Part shown: positions 11,686 through 21,730 of the stretch, piece by piece
How the letters are laid out: every line of letters starts with the position of its first letter
Position numbering within the stretch: position 1 is the stretch's first letter
DNA from: Begonia masoniana
Lineage: Eukaryota > Streptophyta > Magnoliopsida > Cucurbitales > Begoniaceae
NCBI GenBank assembly: GCA_022432975.1
Contig: CM039515.1
Location: 16,339,488 to 16,403,487, forward strand
Reading direction: 5' to 3'
DNA: 64,000 bases
Program-made: the position numbers and the translations under genes
Notes under the pieces: generated by a model
The model's database searches: none
Told to the model about the DNA's origin: nothing
Seen by the model: the letters and a program-made list of their open reading frames with translations, nothing else

Positions 11686-12014
11686 TCAAACAAAGAGCTC
11701 CGGATATTTGTCCAACATATCTTGCTGTCGCTCCCATGTGGCTTCTTCAACTCCATGATTTGTCCATAAGACCTTAACCAATGGAATTTTCTTATTCCTC
11801 AGAGTTTTTACTGCAGATTCCAAAATTTGCACTGGCTTCTCTTCATACATTAATGTTGGCCCAATTTCGACATCCACTGGCTTAACAACTTGTGTAGGAT
11901 CCCGTATGCATTTTCTTAACATTGACACATGAAAAACATTGTGTACTTTTTCCAGTGATAGGGGCAATTGCAGTCTATAAGCTGTGCTGCCGATCCTCTC
12001 CAAGACAGGGAATG
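11686..12014 (-). pseudogene. Gypsy pol C-terminal fragment, left arm
   Basis: This encodes the last ~110 residues of a Ty3/gypsy polyprotein: the end of integrase with ...IHNVFHVSMLRK-like sequence (here VHNVFHVSMLRKC) and a chromodomain-like tail with VKVLWTNHGVEEATWE and a YPELF ending. The genuine homology stops at about 12014, where the inverted repeat meets the loop; residues further upstream in this frame come from the complementary strand of the other arm. Compared with the right-arm copy it differs at only a few residues (for example NVFHV against NFFHV). No gag, protease, RT or RNase H is attached, so the fragment cannot support transposition. Confidence 0.8.
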
Positions 12015-12406
12015 ATACATTTAAGGGAGTACTAAGATTTTGCAAGAAGGGAAAGCTTAATCCGCGATTCGTTGGACCATTCCCTGTCTTGGAGAGGATC
12101 GGCATCATAGCTTATAGACTGCAATTGCCCCTATCACTGGAAAAAGTTCACAATTTTTTTCATGTGTCAATGTTAAGGAAATGCATACGGGATCCTACAC
12201 AAGTTGTTAAGCCAGTGGATGTCGAAATTGGGCCAACATTAATGTATGAAGAGAAGCCAGTGCAAATTTTGGAATCTGCAGTGAAAACTCTGAGGAATAA
12301 GGAAATTCCACTGGTTAAGGTCTTATGGACAAATCATGGAGTTGAAGAAGCCACATGGGAACGACAGCAAGATATGTTGGACAAATATCCGGAGCTCTTT
12401 GTTTGA
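12015..12406 (+). pseudogene. Gypsy pol C-terminal fragment, right arm and loop
   Basis: The plus-strand frame runs to a stop at 12404-12406. It includes the loop (12015-12077: FKGVLRF...KKGKLNPRFVGP, typical of the integrase C-terminal region) followed by the arm (FPVLERIG, FHVSMLRKCIRDP, LYTEE-like MYEEKPVQIL, and a chromodomain-like VKVLWTNHGVEEATWE). The loop codes in frame with the right arm, so right arm plus loop is one continuous pol copy and the left arm is the inverted addition. The lineage is probably a Tekay/Del-type chromovirus, judged from the pol tail and the TGTAACGACCC-type LTR end. It is truncated at the 5' side. Confidence 0.8.
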
Positions 12407-12434
12407 TCAATTTTCGGGGACAAAAACTTCGTTT

Positions 12435-12447
12435 AAGGAAGGGTGGA
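12435..12447 (+). promoter_or_regulatory. Polypurine tract, right arm
   Basis: AAGGAAGGGTGGA lies immediately before the LTR start TGTAACACCC at 12448, as expected for the plus-strand primer of a Ty3/gypsy element. This identifies the pol fragment as the 3' end of the element and the LTR as its 3' LTR. Confidence 0.7.
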
Positions 12448-12598
12448 TGTAACACCCGACATTTTCAGCCAGGTGATTTTCTTAACGGAATGAACTGTCA
12501 CCTTTATTGTTGATCTTTAATTTAAATTTTAATGCCTAAGCTTATTTGGTTTCTATTTGTGTGGTGGCAGAACCGTAATTAAGAGAGATTTTATTTAG

Positions 12599-12606
12599 TA
12601 TAAAAA
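12599..12606 (+). promoter_or_regulatory. LTR TATA box
   Basis: TATAAAAA lies about 150 bp into the LTR, followed by a CT-rich region with ACCCTAAACC at about +20. The equivalent box occurs in the left arm (reverse complement near 11486-11493). Position and sequence suit the U3 promoter of this family. Confidence 0.5.
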
Positions 12607-13148
12607 GAAAATGGAAACCCTAAACCTCACTTAAACCCCACTGTAGCCGACATTCTCTCTCGGCGATTCCCGTGCTTCCAGAGCTCTTTCTCTGCCGGCG
12701 ACTCCCTCTTTGGCGATTGATTCCTCCAGCCTCCACTCCGATAACCTACATTCGAGGTAAGATTTAGACAATGTAGTTGCCGAGTAATTATTTGGAACTC
12801 TGTTTTCAGATAGAACCCAATGTTTCAAGATTCTTCAATGGCCGAATAATAGGAACATTTATAATCGGTGTTTGGTAATAGCATTCCTGATTCGAATCTG
12901 GACTTTAAGATAACCGACTGGAACTAGTGGTTAAGTTGAACTAGGCTATTTTAGATTTTGGAAACTTAGTCCACACACAAGGTGCTCGGCTGAAAGGACT
13001 CAGGGATACAGATTCTAGGATGACATTTAGTTAGGACTTTTCTAGCTTTGATTTCAGAATATTTAGGATCTATTTTAACTCTGAAATGTGAAATGATATC
13101 AGGTGAAGAAGTTTGAAGTGTAGTGCATGAATTTGCTAAGGAAGCCAG

Positions 13149-13759
13149 GTAAGTGAATGTATTAAGATTTCCGGCCATTAGGGCCCTACATCTTAAGGGT
13201 ACTAAATTAGTTATGTGTTTGATGTTTGTTTTAAGTTAGTAAGATGGTTTGTACTTGGATGATTTACGGATGTTTGAGAACTATGTTATGTGATGTTCTG
13301 ATAGAGTCTATGAAGTCAACTGTCTAGTATGATATTTTCCATAGTCTGATGATTTAAGAACATTCATGTCATGCATCATGATTTACTTCTCAAGCATATA
13401 AAAATGATTTATGAGCATGTTTTCCCCCATGAACAAGATATGAGAATTAATATGAAACTTATGCAACCGGGTTAAGTGAGGGTTGGGGGCGGTTTGGCGT
13501 ATGTCACTGTCCAAAGAGAAGGACCATGAATACGGCCCGAAAGGGACTATGTACACTTGCACTGTCATCCCCCTTTTACGGCACAAATCCTCCCTTAATC
13601 CATATGATGAAAGTGATGAACAAGAGCACGAATAAGAACAATAAAAGAGCATGAAACGAACATGATCATGATTTTCTTGCAACTATGCATTCACGTATAC
13701 ATGTTAGTATTGCATTCCTTACTAAGCATTAGGCTTATAGTTTAAACCTTATGATGTAG
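13149..13759 (+). other. Intron-like module, right palindrome arm
   Basis: Donor CCAG|GTAAGTG (boundary 13148/13149), branch-point-like CTTACTAAGC near 13718, and acceptor TGATGTAG|GTGACG (boundary 13759/13760). CTACATCTTAAGG (13186-13198) and CCTTATGATGTAG (13747-13759) pair at 12 of 13 positions. The module lies downstream of the TATA box, so it would be in the transcript. Another donor-like GAG|GTAAGAT occurs near 12757. Confidence 0.5.
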
Positions 13760-15031
13760 GTGACGAAATATCAGGTGAGGATTCCAAAGCTAATGAAGAT
13801 GTCTAAGTTTGGTTGCTGGAAGGTGTTCAGGGAGCAATTCTGTGGCTGGATGGCGAACAAAACCCCCTGGTTAATGCTCTTATGATTTTAGTGATGATTA
13901 TGAATATGGAAGTCTAAGTAGGATGAGATTATTTTAAAACATCGAGCTTTTGAAATTGTCTGGTTTAATTACTGAGTCTGAGAATGTTTACAAGGATATA
14001 GAACGAGTTATTTTAACTAAGTCTTCCGCTACAAGAATTCTGGATGAGTCTCTGATTTTCATTTATAAGAGTGATGAGTCAATGAAGTTAGAAGTCTGTG
14101 TATATTTATGTCCACAGATAGCTGTACTCTATCGGAAGATGTTAGGAATTTGTATCTACCGATAGATGTTCTCTATCGGAAGATGTATGAGCTTGCATCC
14201 ACCGATAGATGTTCTCTATCGGAAGGTGTCTTAAAAGAACACGTGGGTTGCACATGACTATCGGTAGATGTTGTGTATATCAAGTACCGGATGATGTAAG
14301 TGTTGTTTTGTCGTCTAGTGATCGGGCGATGTAGTGTATTTCTAATGTCGGGCGATGTATGAATCGTTTTGTCGTCTAGTGATCGGTAGATGTTGTGTAT
14401 TTCAAATACCTGATGATGTAAGTGTTGTTTTGTCCTCTAGTGATCGGGCGATGTAGTGCATTTCTAATGTCGAGCGATGTTCGAATCGTTTTGTCATCTA
14501 GTGATCGGTAGATGTAGTGTATTTCAATTACCGGATGACGTAGATGTTGTTGTCATTTAGTGACCGAGTGATTTTTAATGAGTCACGAGAGATGCACGTG
14601 CCCACCGGAAGATGTCTTCTATTGGGCAACGATAATTGAGTCATGCAGAGTTCACGTGACAAATCGGAAGAGGTACACTCTGTTAGCCGATGCATGCAAA
14701 CCCATGCAAACCCGAGCAGAATAATGTCGAATAATCTGGGGGCATTTCTTTCCTGCCCGAATTTGTTATAGAACCGATGACTGCGTATGGTCGCTCGACT
14801 CTGTGAACGAATATGTTGTTAGTTTTAAGAGGAAGTCAAGTTCGATGAATCTAGTTTCTGTCTGTTATGTTAAAGTCCTTAAGTTCTGTTGAGGAAAAAA
14901 AAATAATAATAATACAAGGGGACCTTAGTGTAAAGTGGTCGAAGGGTGAAAGATCTAAAGAGATCAGGGTAAATATGAATTTAAGAGGTTAAGTTATGAA
15001 TTATGAGGCGACTCCAACTGGGGTCGTTACA

Positions 15032-15060
15032 AGTAGCTTATCCGGGGTACCTCCTGTAGT
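15032..15060. other. Short organelle-like segment between two insertions
   Basis: These 29 bp hold the right AGTAG duplication of the gypsy palindrome (15032-15036) and the left CCTGTAGT duplication of the hAT element (15053-15060). They connect the fragments 3028-3664 and 24570 onward, so the two elements entered the same organelle-derived DNA 24 bp apart. Confidence 0.7.
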
Positions 15061-15345
15061 TAGAGATGTTAAACGAGCGAGCTGCTCGCCAGCTCGCTCG
15101 CTCGACTCGTTACTGTAGCGGGCCGAGCTTGGCTCGGCTCGGCTCGGCTCGCTACAGTAACGAGCAAGTTTGGCTCGAGTCAAACAGGCGAGTCGAGTCG
15201 AGCTTGGACACCCCGGCTCGCGAGCCCATGAATGACCGGGCTCGACGAGCCTGCTCGCGAGCCAGCTCTCGAGTTCGCGAGCCAGCTCGCGAGCTGGCTC
15301 GTCAACGGAAGCCCAGCTCGGGTCATGTGGCATGCGCTGAGCCCT
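15061..15345. repeat. hAT left TIR and subterminal GCTCG repeats
   Basis: The 21-bp TIR is followed by dense GCTCG/CGAGC motifs in both orientations. A perfect 13-bp inverted repeat CGTTACTGTAGCG / CGCTACAGTAACG brackets part of the cluster (about 15108-15166). Subterminal arrays of short motifs are transposase-binding regions in hAT elements such as Ac. That role is inferred here. The open frames at 15001-15470 are artefacts of this GC-rich repeat. Confidence 0.75.
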
Positions 15346-16047
15346 CTCCGACGCGGCAACACCTGACCATCGATAATCTCCCACTCTTCGATATCTCGGT
15401 CAATCACTCAATCGTCAATCCCAATCCGATGCCCAGGACTAGGTCGAGGCACTCTTCGCCTCTCCGGTGACTCTCCGACGCTCGACAGAAGACACGAATG
15501 AGATAAATCGAAACTAAATGCTGATTGATCATTGATCGGCTCTGCCTCTGGCCGTATGTTAAAATTTTGGGGAAGAAAAGTAGAAAAGTGAAAAGAAATG
15601 TGAATCACAATTCACAGCAATCGGCTATCCTGCAAAATTGCAAATTGCAATTGTAATGAAAATATGAAATAAATATACTTATATACTTATATTTTATATT
15701 TGTTGTGATGACGTGATATCATATAATATTATAATAACAATTAACAAATATTACAGTAAACAATTAACAATAACAATTAACCATAAATGATAAACAGAAA
15801 CATAGCCGATTGTTAGGCTATTTATGAGCGCTCAATCGGCCATTTCTCTCAAAGCAAGTGTCGACCAGTAATGTAACTGGTCGACACATAAAAAATCATT
15901 TTATTCTGAGGGTCGACCAAAAACTTTAACTCTCGACCCTTCTCTCTCGAGTCTCACCTCTCGACTGTCATCGGCTATTTTCGACCATGCTGCGCCATTT
16001 TCTTCTGATATTCATCTCTTCTCTTCATTTTAAATTTTACACCTCTA
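15346..16047. other. hAT internal spacer with ATCGGC and GTCGAC motifs
   Basis: No gene. ATCGGC motifs recur here (around 15535, 15620, 15835 and 15970) and again in the array at 21180-21730. AGCCGATTG and CAATCGGCC (about 15803 and 15834) could form a hairpin. GGTCGAC-type motifs at 15863-15990 foreshadow the minisatellite downstream of the next gene. A TTTAAATTTT stretch near 16028 lies just before the start codon. Confidence 0.5.
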
Positions 16048-17375
16048 ATGGCTTCATCATCTCGCACCAAACTCACCGTTCACAAAAGGAGATCAAAGAA
16101 TGCTACTCCAGCAGCTGAAATTGACCAACAACCTACATGGCCCTCTCCTTTATTCAAGAATTCTGATTCATTGAAACGGTATGATGATGATTTCCAGTTC
16201 AAACCCCTGATTTTAAGTAGAAGAGTAGAATTTTATGATTTATATAGCTTAAATTTGGAACAGCCGTTAAAGGCTCTGGGGTTGTATGAGTTATTCAATT
16301 TTGATGGACCTTACGTTGAAACTCCAGTGAGAATGTTCTACTCAAATTTAGAACATTCTTTGAGGCCTCTCAAAATTATTAGTTATGTGTATGGAAAACA
16401 CATAGAGATATCCCCAAGTTCAATAAATACAATTTTAGAATGTGAGTTCAACAACCAGGCTGAATGTTATTATGAGGCAGCCAAGGATCCTGATTTTGTG
16501 GGCACTAGTGAAGGAACTGAATTTTTTAGAATGATTGTTAAGGATCCAAATCAATTCCTTCCATTGAAACCAAAGGCTAAGGATTTAAATGTACGTGCAC
16601 GACTCATCCACCACATGATTACGTACAATCTTTTACCAAGAGATGGACATAGAGATTATATTAGTGGGATGGATCTCTATGTTTTGTATAAAATTTTTCG
16701 AGGAGAATCATTTAACGTTGGGTACGTAATTTTGAAATGGATGCTGCAAGTATTCTCCAACCCGGCCAAGTCTTTACCCTTTAATCTTCTTCTAATGAAG
16801 ATTTTTGAGGTCAATAGTGTCCAATTCCTAGGTCAGCAACTCGATTACCTTTGAAGAAAACTGACATCTACACCACTTCCTCTCTAGCAAGAATGGGGAT
16901 AGTACTCAATGCGACTAGGGAGTGGATTTTCAAAGGAGAACAAGCTGGAGCTGGTGCATCTGGGGCTGGGGCTGAAGGTGAACCCTCATATATGGAAATT
17001 GACGAGGGTGGTAACGAGCAAAGACAAACTACTGAACCTCCATCCAATGCATCTAGATCTAGAGGAAGTTTCTCTCACCTTGAGGAAAGGGTCAACACTT
17101 TGGAGGCCAGTATAGCTAGCATTGGCACAACATTTGACTCCTTTCAGAACGTGATTCTCGATCGCTTTGATCAGATGGAAGCTCGGATGGACGCTCGGAT
17201 GGATGCGATGGCAGATGAACTCCAGGAAGAATTCAATGATGTTCACGGGCATCTTTATTATCTTCAAGATTATTGGAATGGCAGAATATACCCTCCAGTC
17301 GATCCTCCAGCTACAGCTCGATCCTCCAGTCGATCCTTGGATCCTTTGACATCATGTTACTCTCCATCTCAGTGA
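16048..17375 (+). pseudogene. Env-like FYxNL-family gene carried by the hAT element (one frameshift)
   Basis: Two overlapping frames (16048-16854 and 16851-17375) form one gene broken by a 1-nt indel near 16850. The N-terminal part has RYDDDF (near residue 43), VRMFYSNL, VRARLIHHMITYN, and NVGYVILKWML. The plus-strand Sirevirus env-like protein has these blocks in the same order (YHDDF, IRMFYANL, IRARLLHQMICYN, DIGYIILRMMI), and both continue into a TLSRMGI-like segment (SLARMGI here). The C-terminal ~80 residues are heptad-like and probably coiled coil. The domain resembles the family known as 'putative plant transposon protein'; its biochemical role is unknown. It may be a cargo gene of the transposon or a remnant of a Sirevirus that landed in it. 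Confidence 0.7.
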
Positions 17376-17633
17376 CATTTTGTCTTTGTTGTGTTTGTCT
17401 TTGTTTGTGTGCTTTTCATAGTTTATGAAATATTATAGTGACTAGAAGTATGTAAATTGTAATTATTGAAATTTGAATGATTGAAAAATGAAAAATGAGT
17501 ACTTATTTTGTACTATCTATATGACTATATCTCTTTAACTGTTTTGGAGTCAATTTTGCAATGTTTAAAATGAAATGTCAAAGAATACAATTGTTTTTTT
17601 TATAATGTCAAAAAGAGATGTCGGACCCCAAAA
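17376..17633. other. AT-rich 3' flank of the env-like gene
   Basis: T-rich sequence without a gene. Texture resembles the 3' region after the Sirevirus env-like gene (44570-44880). No polypurine tract of the GGGGGAG type was found, so a Sirevirus 3' end is not demonstrated. Confidence 0.4.
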
Positions 17634-18432
17634 CTCACTAGGGTCGACCATTAAATGTGACAAATGAAAATAAAAGTTACAGAGCAATTCAAAAGGTCAC
17701 CAATGAAAACAGAATTACAGAAATTACAGAAGTGAGAAACAATTCAAGTGTCGACCATAACTCACTAGGGTCGACCATTTTAATTGATAAAATAGAGCCA
17801 ACTCACTAGGGTCGACCAGTTTTAATTGGTAAAACAAGCATAATTACAGAACAATTCAAGTGTCGACCATAACTCACTAGGTCGACCATAAAGTGTCACA
17901 AATGAAACACAGAATTACAGAAATTACAGAAGTGAGAAACAATTCAAGTGTCGACCATAACTCACTAGGGTCGACCCATGTAAAGGTGACAATGAAAGTC
18001 ATAAATTTCAGAAGCAATTCAAGTGTCGACCATAACTCACTAGGTCGACCATAAAGTGTCACAAATGAAACACAGAATTACAGAAATTACAGAAGTGAGA
18101 AACAATTCAAGTGTCGACCATAACTCACTAGGGTCGACCAGTTTTAATTGATAAAATAGAGCCAACTCACTAGGGTCGACCAGTTTTAATTGGTAAAACA
18201 AGCATAAATTACAGAAGCAATTCAAGTGTCGACCATAACTCACTAAGGTCGACCATAAAGTGTCACAAATGAAAACAGAATTACAGAAATTACAGAAGTG
18301 AGAAACAATTCAAGTGTCGACCATAACTCACTGGGGTCGACCAGTTTTAATTGATAAAATAGAGCCAACTCACTAGGGTCGACCAGTTTTAATTGGTAAA
18401 AGAGAGCCAATTCACTAGGGTCGACCAGTTTT
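17634..18432. repeat. GTCGACC minisatellite with higher-order organisation
   Basis: Repeats of GTGTCGACCATAACTCACTA and GGGTCGACCAGTTTTAATTG alternate with a spacer containing GAATTACAGAAATTACAG. Unit spacing varies from about 50 bp to about 210 bp for the longer composite period. The palindromic core GTCGAC occurs at each junction. The minus-strand frames at 17877-18500, with repeated VDPSELWSTLELFL, merely read the repeat. Confidence 0.75.
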
Positions 18433-18932
18433 AATTTGTAAAAACTAAAAACTAAAACATAGCCAATTCCAACGGTAACATTAAAATGCAACGGTAACAA
18501 GAACGCTGAGTCGCTGAGATTCTGTGGCCGTTGCTCTCCCCCTTCACTTCACTAGTTTACTCTATTTTTTCTATAAAATTCTAATCCTGCGTTCATTTAT
18601 TTTCACCTCAATCTCTCAATCTCTCTCAAATCTCTCAATCTCTCTCAATTCAATTACTTATTTTACTACTCCTAACTCCTTTACTCTGCTATCTGCCTCT
18701 CTGTGATTCAAACCTTCAATAAGGTAAAATTTTGTAAATTCTTTTTATATTTACAAAATTTTTAATTATATTTAATAGTTATACAATTTTAGTATTTTAC
18801 TAACATACATTAATTTATTTTCGTAGGTTTCGTATACTGTATAAGTGATCAATTCACACCATCTCATACAAGACCTAAAATATCTTGTTGGAATTTGGTT
18901 ATGGTATCATTTATTTGAAATTATTTTTAATT
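18433..18932. other. Putative 5' region of the hAT transposase gene
   Basis: Two CAACGGTAACA motifs (about 18470 and 18490) are followed by a T/C-rich stretch (18535-18720) resembling a leader. An intron-like stretch (AAG|GTAAAATTTT near 18721 to TTTTCGTAG|GTTTCG near 18827) precedes the ATG at 18933. The splice sites are predicted by eye only. No other gene is seen. Confidence 0.4.
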
Positions 18933-20925
18933 ATGGATCCACGTGATTATAACATTGATTTTGACGATGATATTGAAGAAATTAGGGAAAATGCATTTTC
19001 AATAGGACAATCATCTGCACAAGCATTATCAAAACTTCTGAGGTATGGAAACATTTTGTAATGAAAGATATTAAAATAGGTGGAAAAATAGAATCCAGAG
19101 CTCAATGTAAATATTGTATTAAAAATTATGCATATGTTTCTAGTAGTTCAACTACCTCACTAAATAGGCATTATCAAAAGTGTCATTTAAACGATCAAGT
19201 TAGAGATCCTACGCAGAGATTATTAAATGCTAGTGGTAGTGGAACTTTTATGTATTCACAGAATAAAATGAGAGAAGGAATAGCAAAACTTGTAACACAA
19301 TGTGAATTGCCCCTAGCGTTTACTGATAGTATTGAATTTGAAAATTTTATGAAAGAATATGCTACTCCTAACTTTAAACGTGTTCCTAGAAGTACTACTA
19401 GAAATGATATCATTAAAATGTTTAATGATATGAAAAATGAACTAATTGTATTTTTTCAAATGCTCCTTCAATATCTATTTGTATCACATCTGATTTATGG
19501 AGTGCACGTAATTCTATAGGATATGTAGTTGTAACTTCTCATTTCATAGATGAATCTTGGCAATTAAATAAAAGAATTTTAGGATTTCGTAATTGTGAAT
19601 ATCCTCACACTGGTATTACAATTTATAAATATATTATTGCAATATTGCAAGAATATTCTATTTCTATTAAAGATAGAATATTTAGCATAACACTTGATAA
19701 TGCTAGTGCTAATGATTCTGCTATTTCTCATTTTAAAAATTATTTTCAATTACATGCTACTCACAATTCTATGTTTCATATGAGATGTGTTTGTCATATT
19801 TTAAATTTAGTTGTTAAAGATGGTATGACATTTATTTCACCTCATATTGAATCAATTAGATCCGCAATTTCTTATATAATTGGATCTAATTCTAGGCAAC
19901 AAGAATATAGAGATTTTTGTAAAGCTGCTCAACTTAAACCACGAAAATTAAAAACAGACGTAGATAATAGGTGGAATTCTACTTATTTAATGTTGGAAAA
20001 TGCTAGGCCATATTGGCAAGTTATCTGTATTTTTATTAGTGAGAAAACTCAAAGTATTAATCTTGATAAATCTAGTTGCGATGTAGCTAATATATTTCTT
20101 GATTTTTTAAAACCATTTTATGAAGCTACAAATGAATGCTCGGGAATTTATTATCCCACTTCTCATATTGTTCTTCCTATTTTTATAACATTAACTGGCA
20201 ATTTTGCTCAATATCGACGTGTAGATGAATTTAGAGATATTCTTAATAAAATGGAAACAAAATTTAAAAAGTATTGGCTTGACATCCCTCCTATTTTTTG
20301 TTATGCATGTATAATGGACCCTAGATATAAGTTAAGAGGAGTATCTCTTATTGTTAATAAAATTTCTAATAATTTACAAACTCCTTTATTTTCTATAGAT
20401 CAAATAACTCATGGAATTACTAGTTTATATTCTTCTTATGAATATAAATATTCAAATCTTAGTCGTCGTGTTTCTTCACATGATGCTACTTCAAGTAGTA
20501 GTGGTGGAATTGGAAATATTATAGGTTCACAGTTTAGTATTCATGATATTTGGAATGAATTAGATACAGATGCATATTCTAGTTCTATGAGAAATGAACT
20601 TGAAATTTATTTTGACACTAGATATCAATTTTCTCGAGAAGAAAAATTTGATATTTTAAATTGGTGAAAAATGTTTTCTACCACATATCCTATTCTGTCT
20701 GTGATGGCACGGGATCTACTAACACCTCCGGTCTCAACTGTAGCATCAGAATCTGCTTTCAGTGCAGGTGGACGTGTGTATGATGATCGACGAGGACGGC
20801 TTGCACCTGATCTTGTAGAGGCGCTTATTTGCATGAAGGATTGGAACGATGCGGTTACTAGAAACCAGCAGAGAAAGGACGAAATACTTGAAGAATTTCA
20901 AAATTTGGAAGTTCAAGAAGATTAG
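18933..20925 (+). pseudogene. hAT transposase, broken by frameshifts and a stop
   Basis: A BED-type zinc finger lies at the N-terminus (CKYCIKNY...LNRHYQKCHL, 19106-19187), where hAT transposases bind DNA. The RNase H-like core follows (CITSDLWSARNS near 19478; ITLDNASAND near 19690; MRCVCHILNLVV near 19783; DVDNRWNSTYLML near 19960). The C-terminal hAT dimerisation domain is at 20671-20925 (ASESAFSAGGRV, RLAPDLVEALICMKDW). Lesions: a 1-nt shift near 19035 separates the ATG at 18933 from the finger; another near 19455 precedes the core; TGG has become TGA at 20665, between core and dimerisation domain. The gene belongs to the element bounded by the TIRs at 15061 and 24561. Confidence 0.88.
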
Positions 20926-21179
20926 TTTTGTAATTTTTTCATTTTGTAATTCAAGTAGTTTTTTTTCATTTTGTAATTCATGATTGACAATTTCAAAATT
21001 TGGAAGTTCAAGAAGATTAGTTTTGTAATTTTTTCATTTTGTAATTCAAGTAGTTTTGTAATTTTTTCATTTTGTAATTCATGATTGACGATTTAGATTA
21101 TATTTTGTTTAGCTATCTATATGTATTTGAAGTTTGAACTTTGAAGTTTAAACTTACTTTAAACTTTTAAATATATGTA
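20926..21179. repeat. Short direct duplication after the transposase
   Basis: A segment beginning AATTTGGAAGTTCAAGAAG and running into TTTTGTAATTCAAGTAG occurs twice (about 20902-20980 and 20995-21085). It includes the last codons of the transposase. Probably a local tandem duplication. No gene. Confidence 0.6.
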
Positions 21180-21730
21180 AGTGATAGGCGATCACTCGCC
21201 ACAAGCAGAGCGATTCATAGGCTCTTGTTTTAAAAAATACAGATTGAGAGCAGAGCCGTCGCCCCACTTGGGGCGATTGATAGGCTCTTGTTTTAAAAAA
21301 ATAGGTTGAGAGCCGAGCAGTCGTTTCAAGTGTGGCGCTTAATCGGCTGTCATTAAAAAAAAAACAGAACGAGAGCCTATCAGTCGCCCCAAGTGGGGCG
21401 ATTGCTTGGCTCTCGTTAAAAAAAAAAAAAACAGAACCAGAGTCGATCAGTCGCCCCCGAGTAGGGCGACTCATCGGCTGTTGTTTAAAAAAATTTAAAC
21501 AAGGGACGATGAGTCGCCTCAAGTAGGGCGCCTCATCGGCTCTTGTTTAAATTTTTTTAAACAAGGGCCGAGGAGTCGCCCCAAGAAGGGCGACGCAGCG
21601 GCTCCTGCTTAAAAAAATTTAAACAAGGGCCGATGAGTCGCCCACAGGGGCGACTCAGCGGCTCTTGTTTAAATTTTTTTAAACAAGGGCCGATGAGTCG
21701 CCCTAACTCTGGGCGACTCATCGGCTTTGG
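21180..21730. repeat. Array of ~62-bp palindromic units in the hAT element
   Basis: Each unit combines GGGCGACTCATCGGCT with TTGTTTAAA...TTTAAACAA and its inverted GCCGATGAGTCGCCC, so neighbouring units form hairpins. The left units (21180-21420) are diverged (GGGGCGATTG...GGCTC), and the right units (21420-21730) are nearly perfect. The stem core ATCGGC is shared with the left internal spacer. The minus-strand frame 21154-21522 is an artefact of the repeat. The array lies just upstream of the leader of the next gene. Confidence 0.8.

Larger units (their letters stand above)
3665..15031. mobile_element. Palindromic Ty3/gypsy (chromovirus-type) retrotransposon insertion
   Basis: Two tail-to-tail copies of the same 3' end (end of pol plus one full LTR) form an inverted repeat around a 63-nt loop at 12015-12077. 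The arms pair with a constant coordinate sum of 24092 near the centre: 12000/12092 at the inner end and 11644/12448 at the LTR starts. Both outer ends are LTR 3' ends (GGGGTCGTTACA and its complement). The whole structure is flanked by AGTAG at 3660-3664 and 15032-15036, which implies one integration event. The left arm has since received 5438 bp (element at 4359-9791 plus its duplication). Without that the structure is about 5.9 kb, with arms of about 2.95 kb that look roughly 98% identical where compared. Confidence 0.85.
12448..15031 (+). mobile_element. Right-arm LTR of the palindromic gypsy element
   Basis: Intact 2584-bp LTR, from TGTAACACCC to GGGTCGTTACA, next to the right AGTAG duplication (15032-15036). 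A TATA box at 12599-12606 puts transcription start about 180 bp into the LTR, so U3 is short and R-U5 very long. It carries the intron-like module (13149-13759), CCGATAGA-loop-TCTATCGG hairpins (14160-14225), the ~60-bp repeats (14280-14520) and inverted copies of the G-box/GCN4 pairs (14578-14660). The open frames at 12631-14165 lie in this non-coding sequence. Confidence 0.88.

Noticed and set aside
11686..12108. A 140-residue minus-strand pol frame including its N-terminal residues
   Set aside because: Residues upstream of 12014 come from the complementary strand of the right arm; only the part up to 12014 is real pol.
10410..13682. Similar ~99-residue frames (MQENHDHVRF...) at 5785, 10410 and 13383
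   Set aside because: They lie in the non-coding R-U5 part of the same gypsy LTR; conservation reflects repeat homology, and the 5785 copy is diverged.
15001..15470. Arg/Ser/Ala-rich frames on both strands
   Set aside because: Produced by the GCTCG subterminal repeats of the hAT element.
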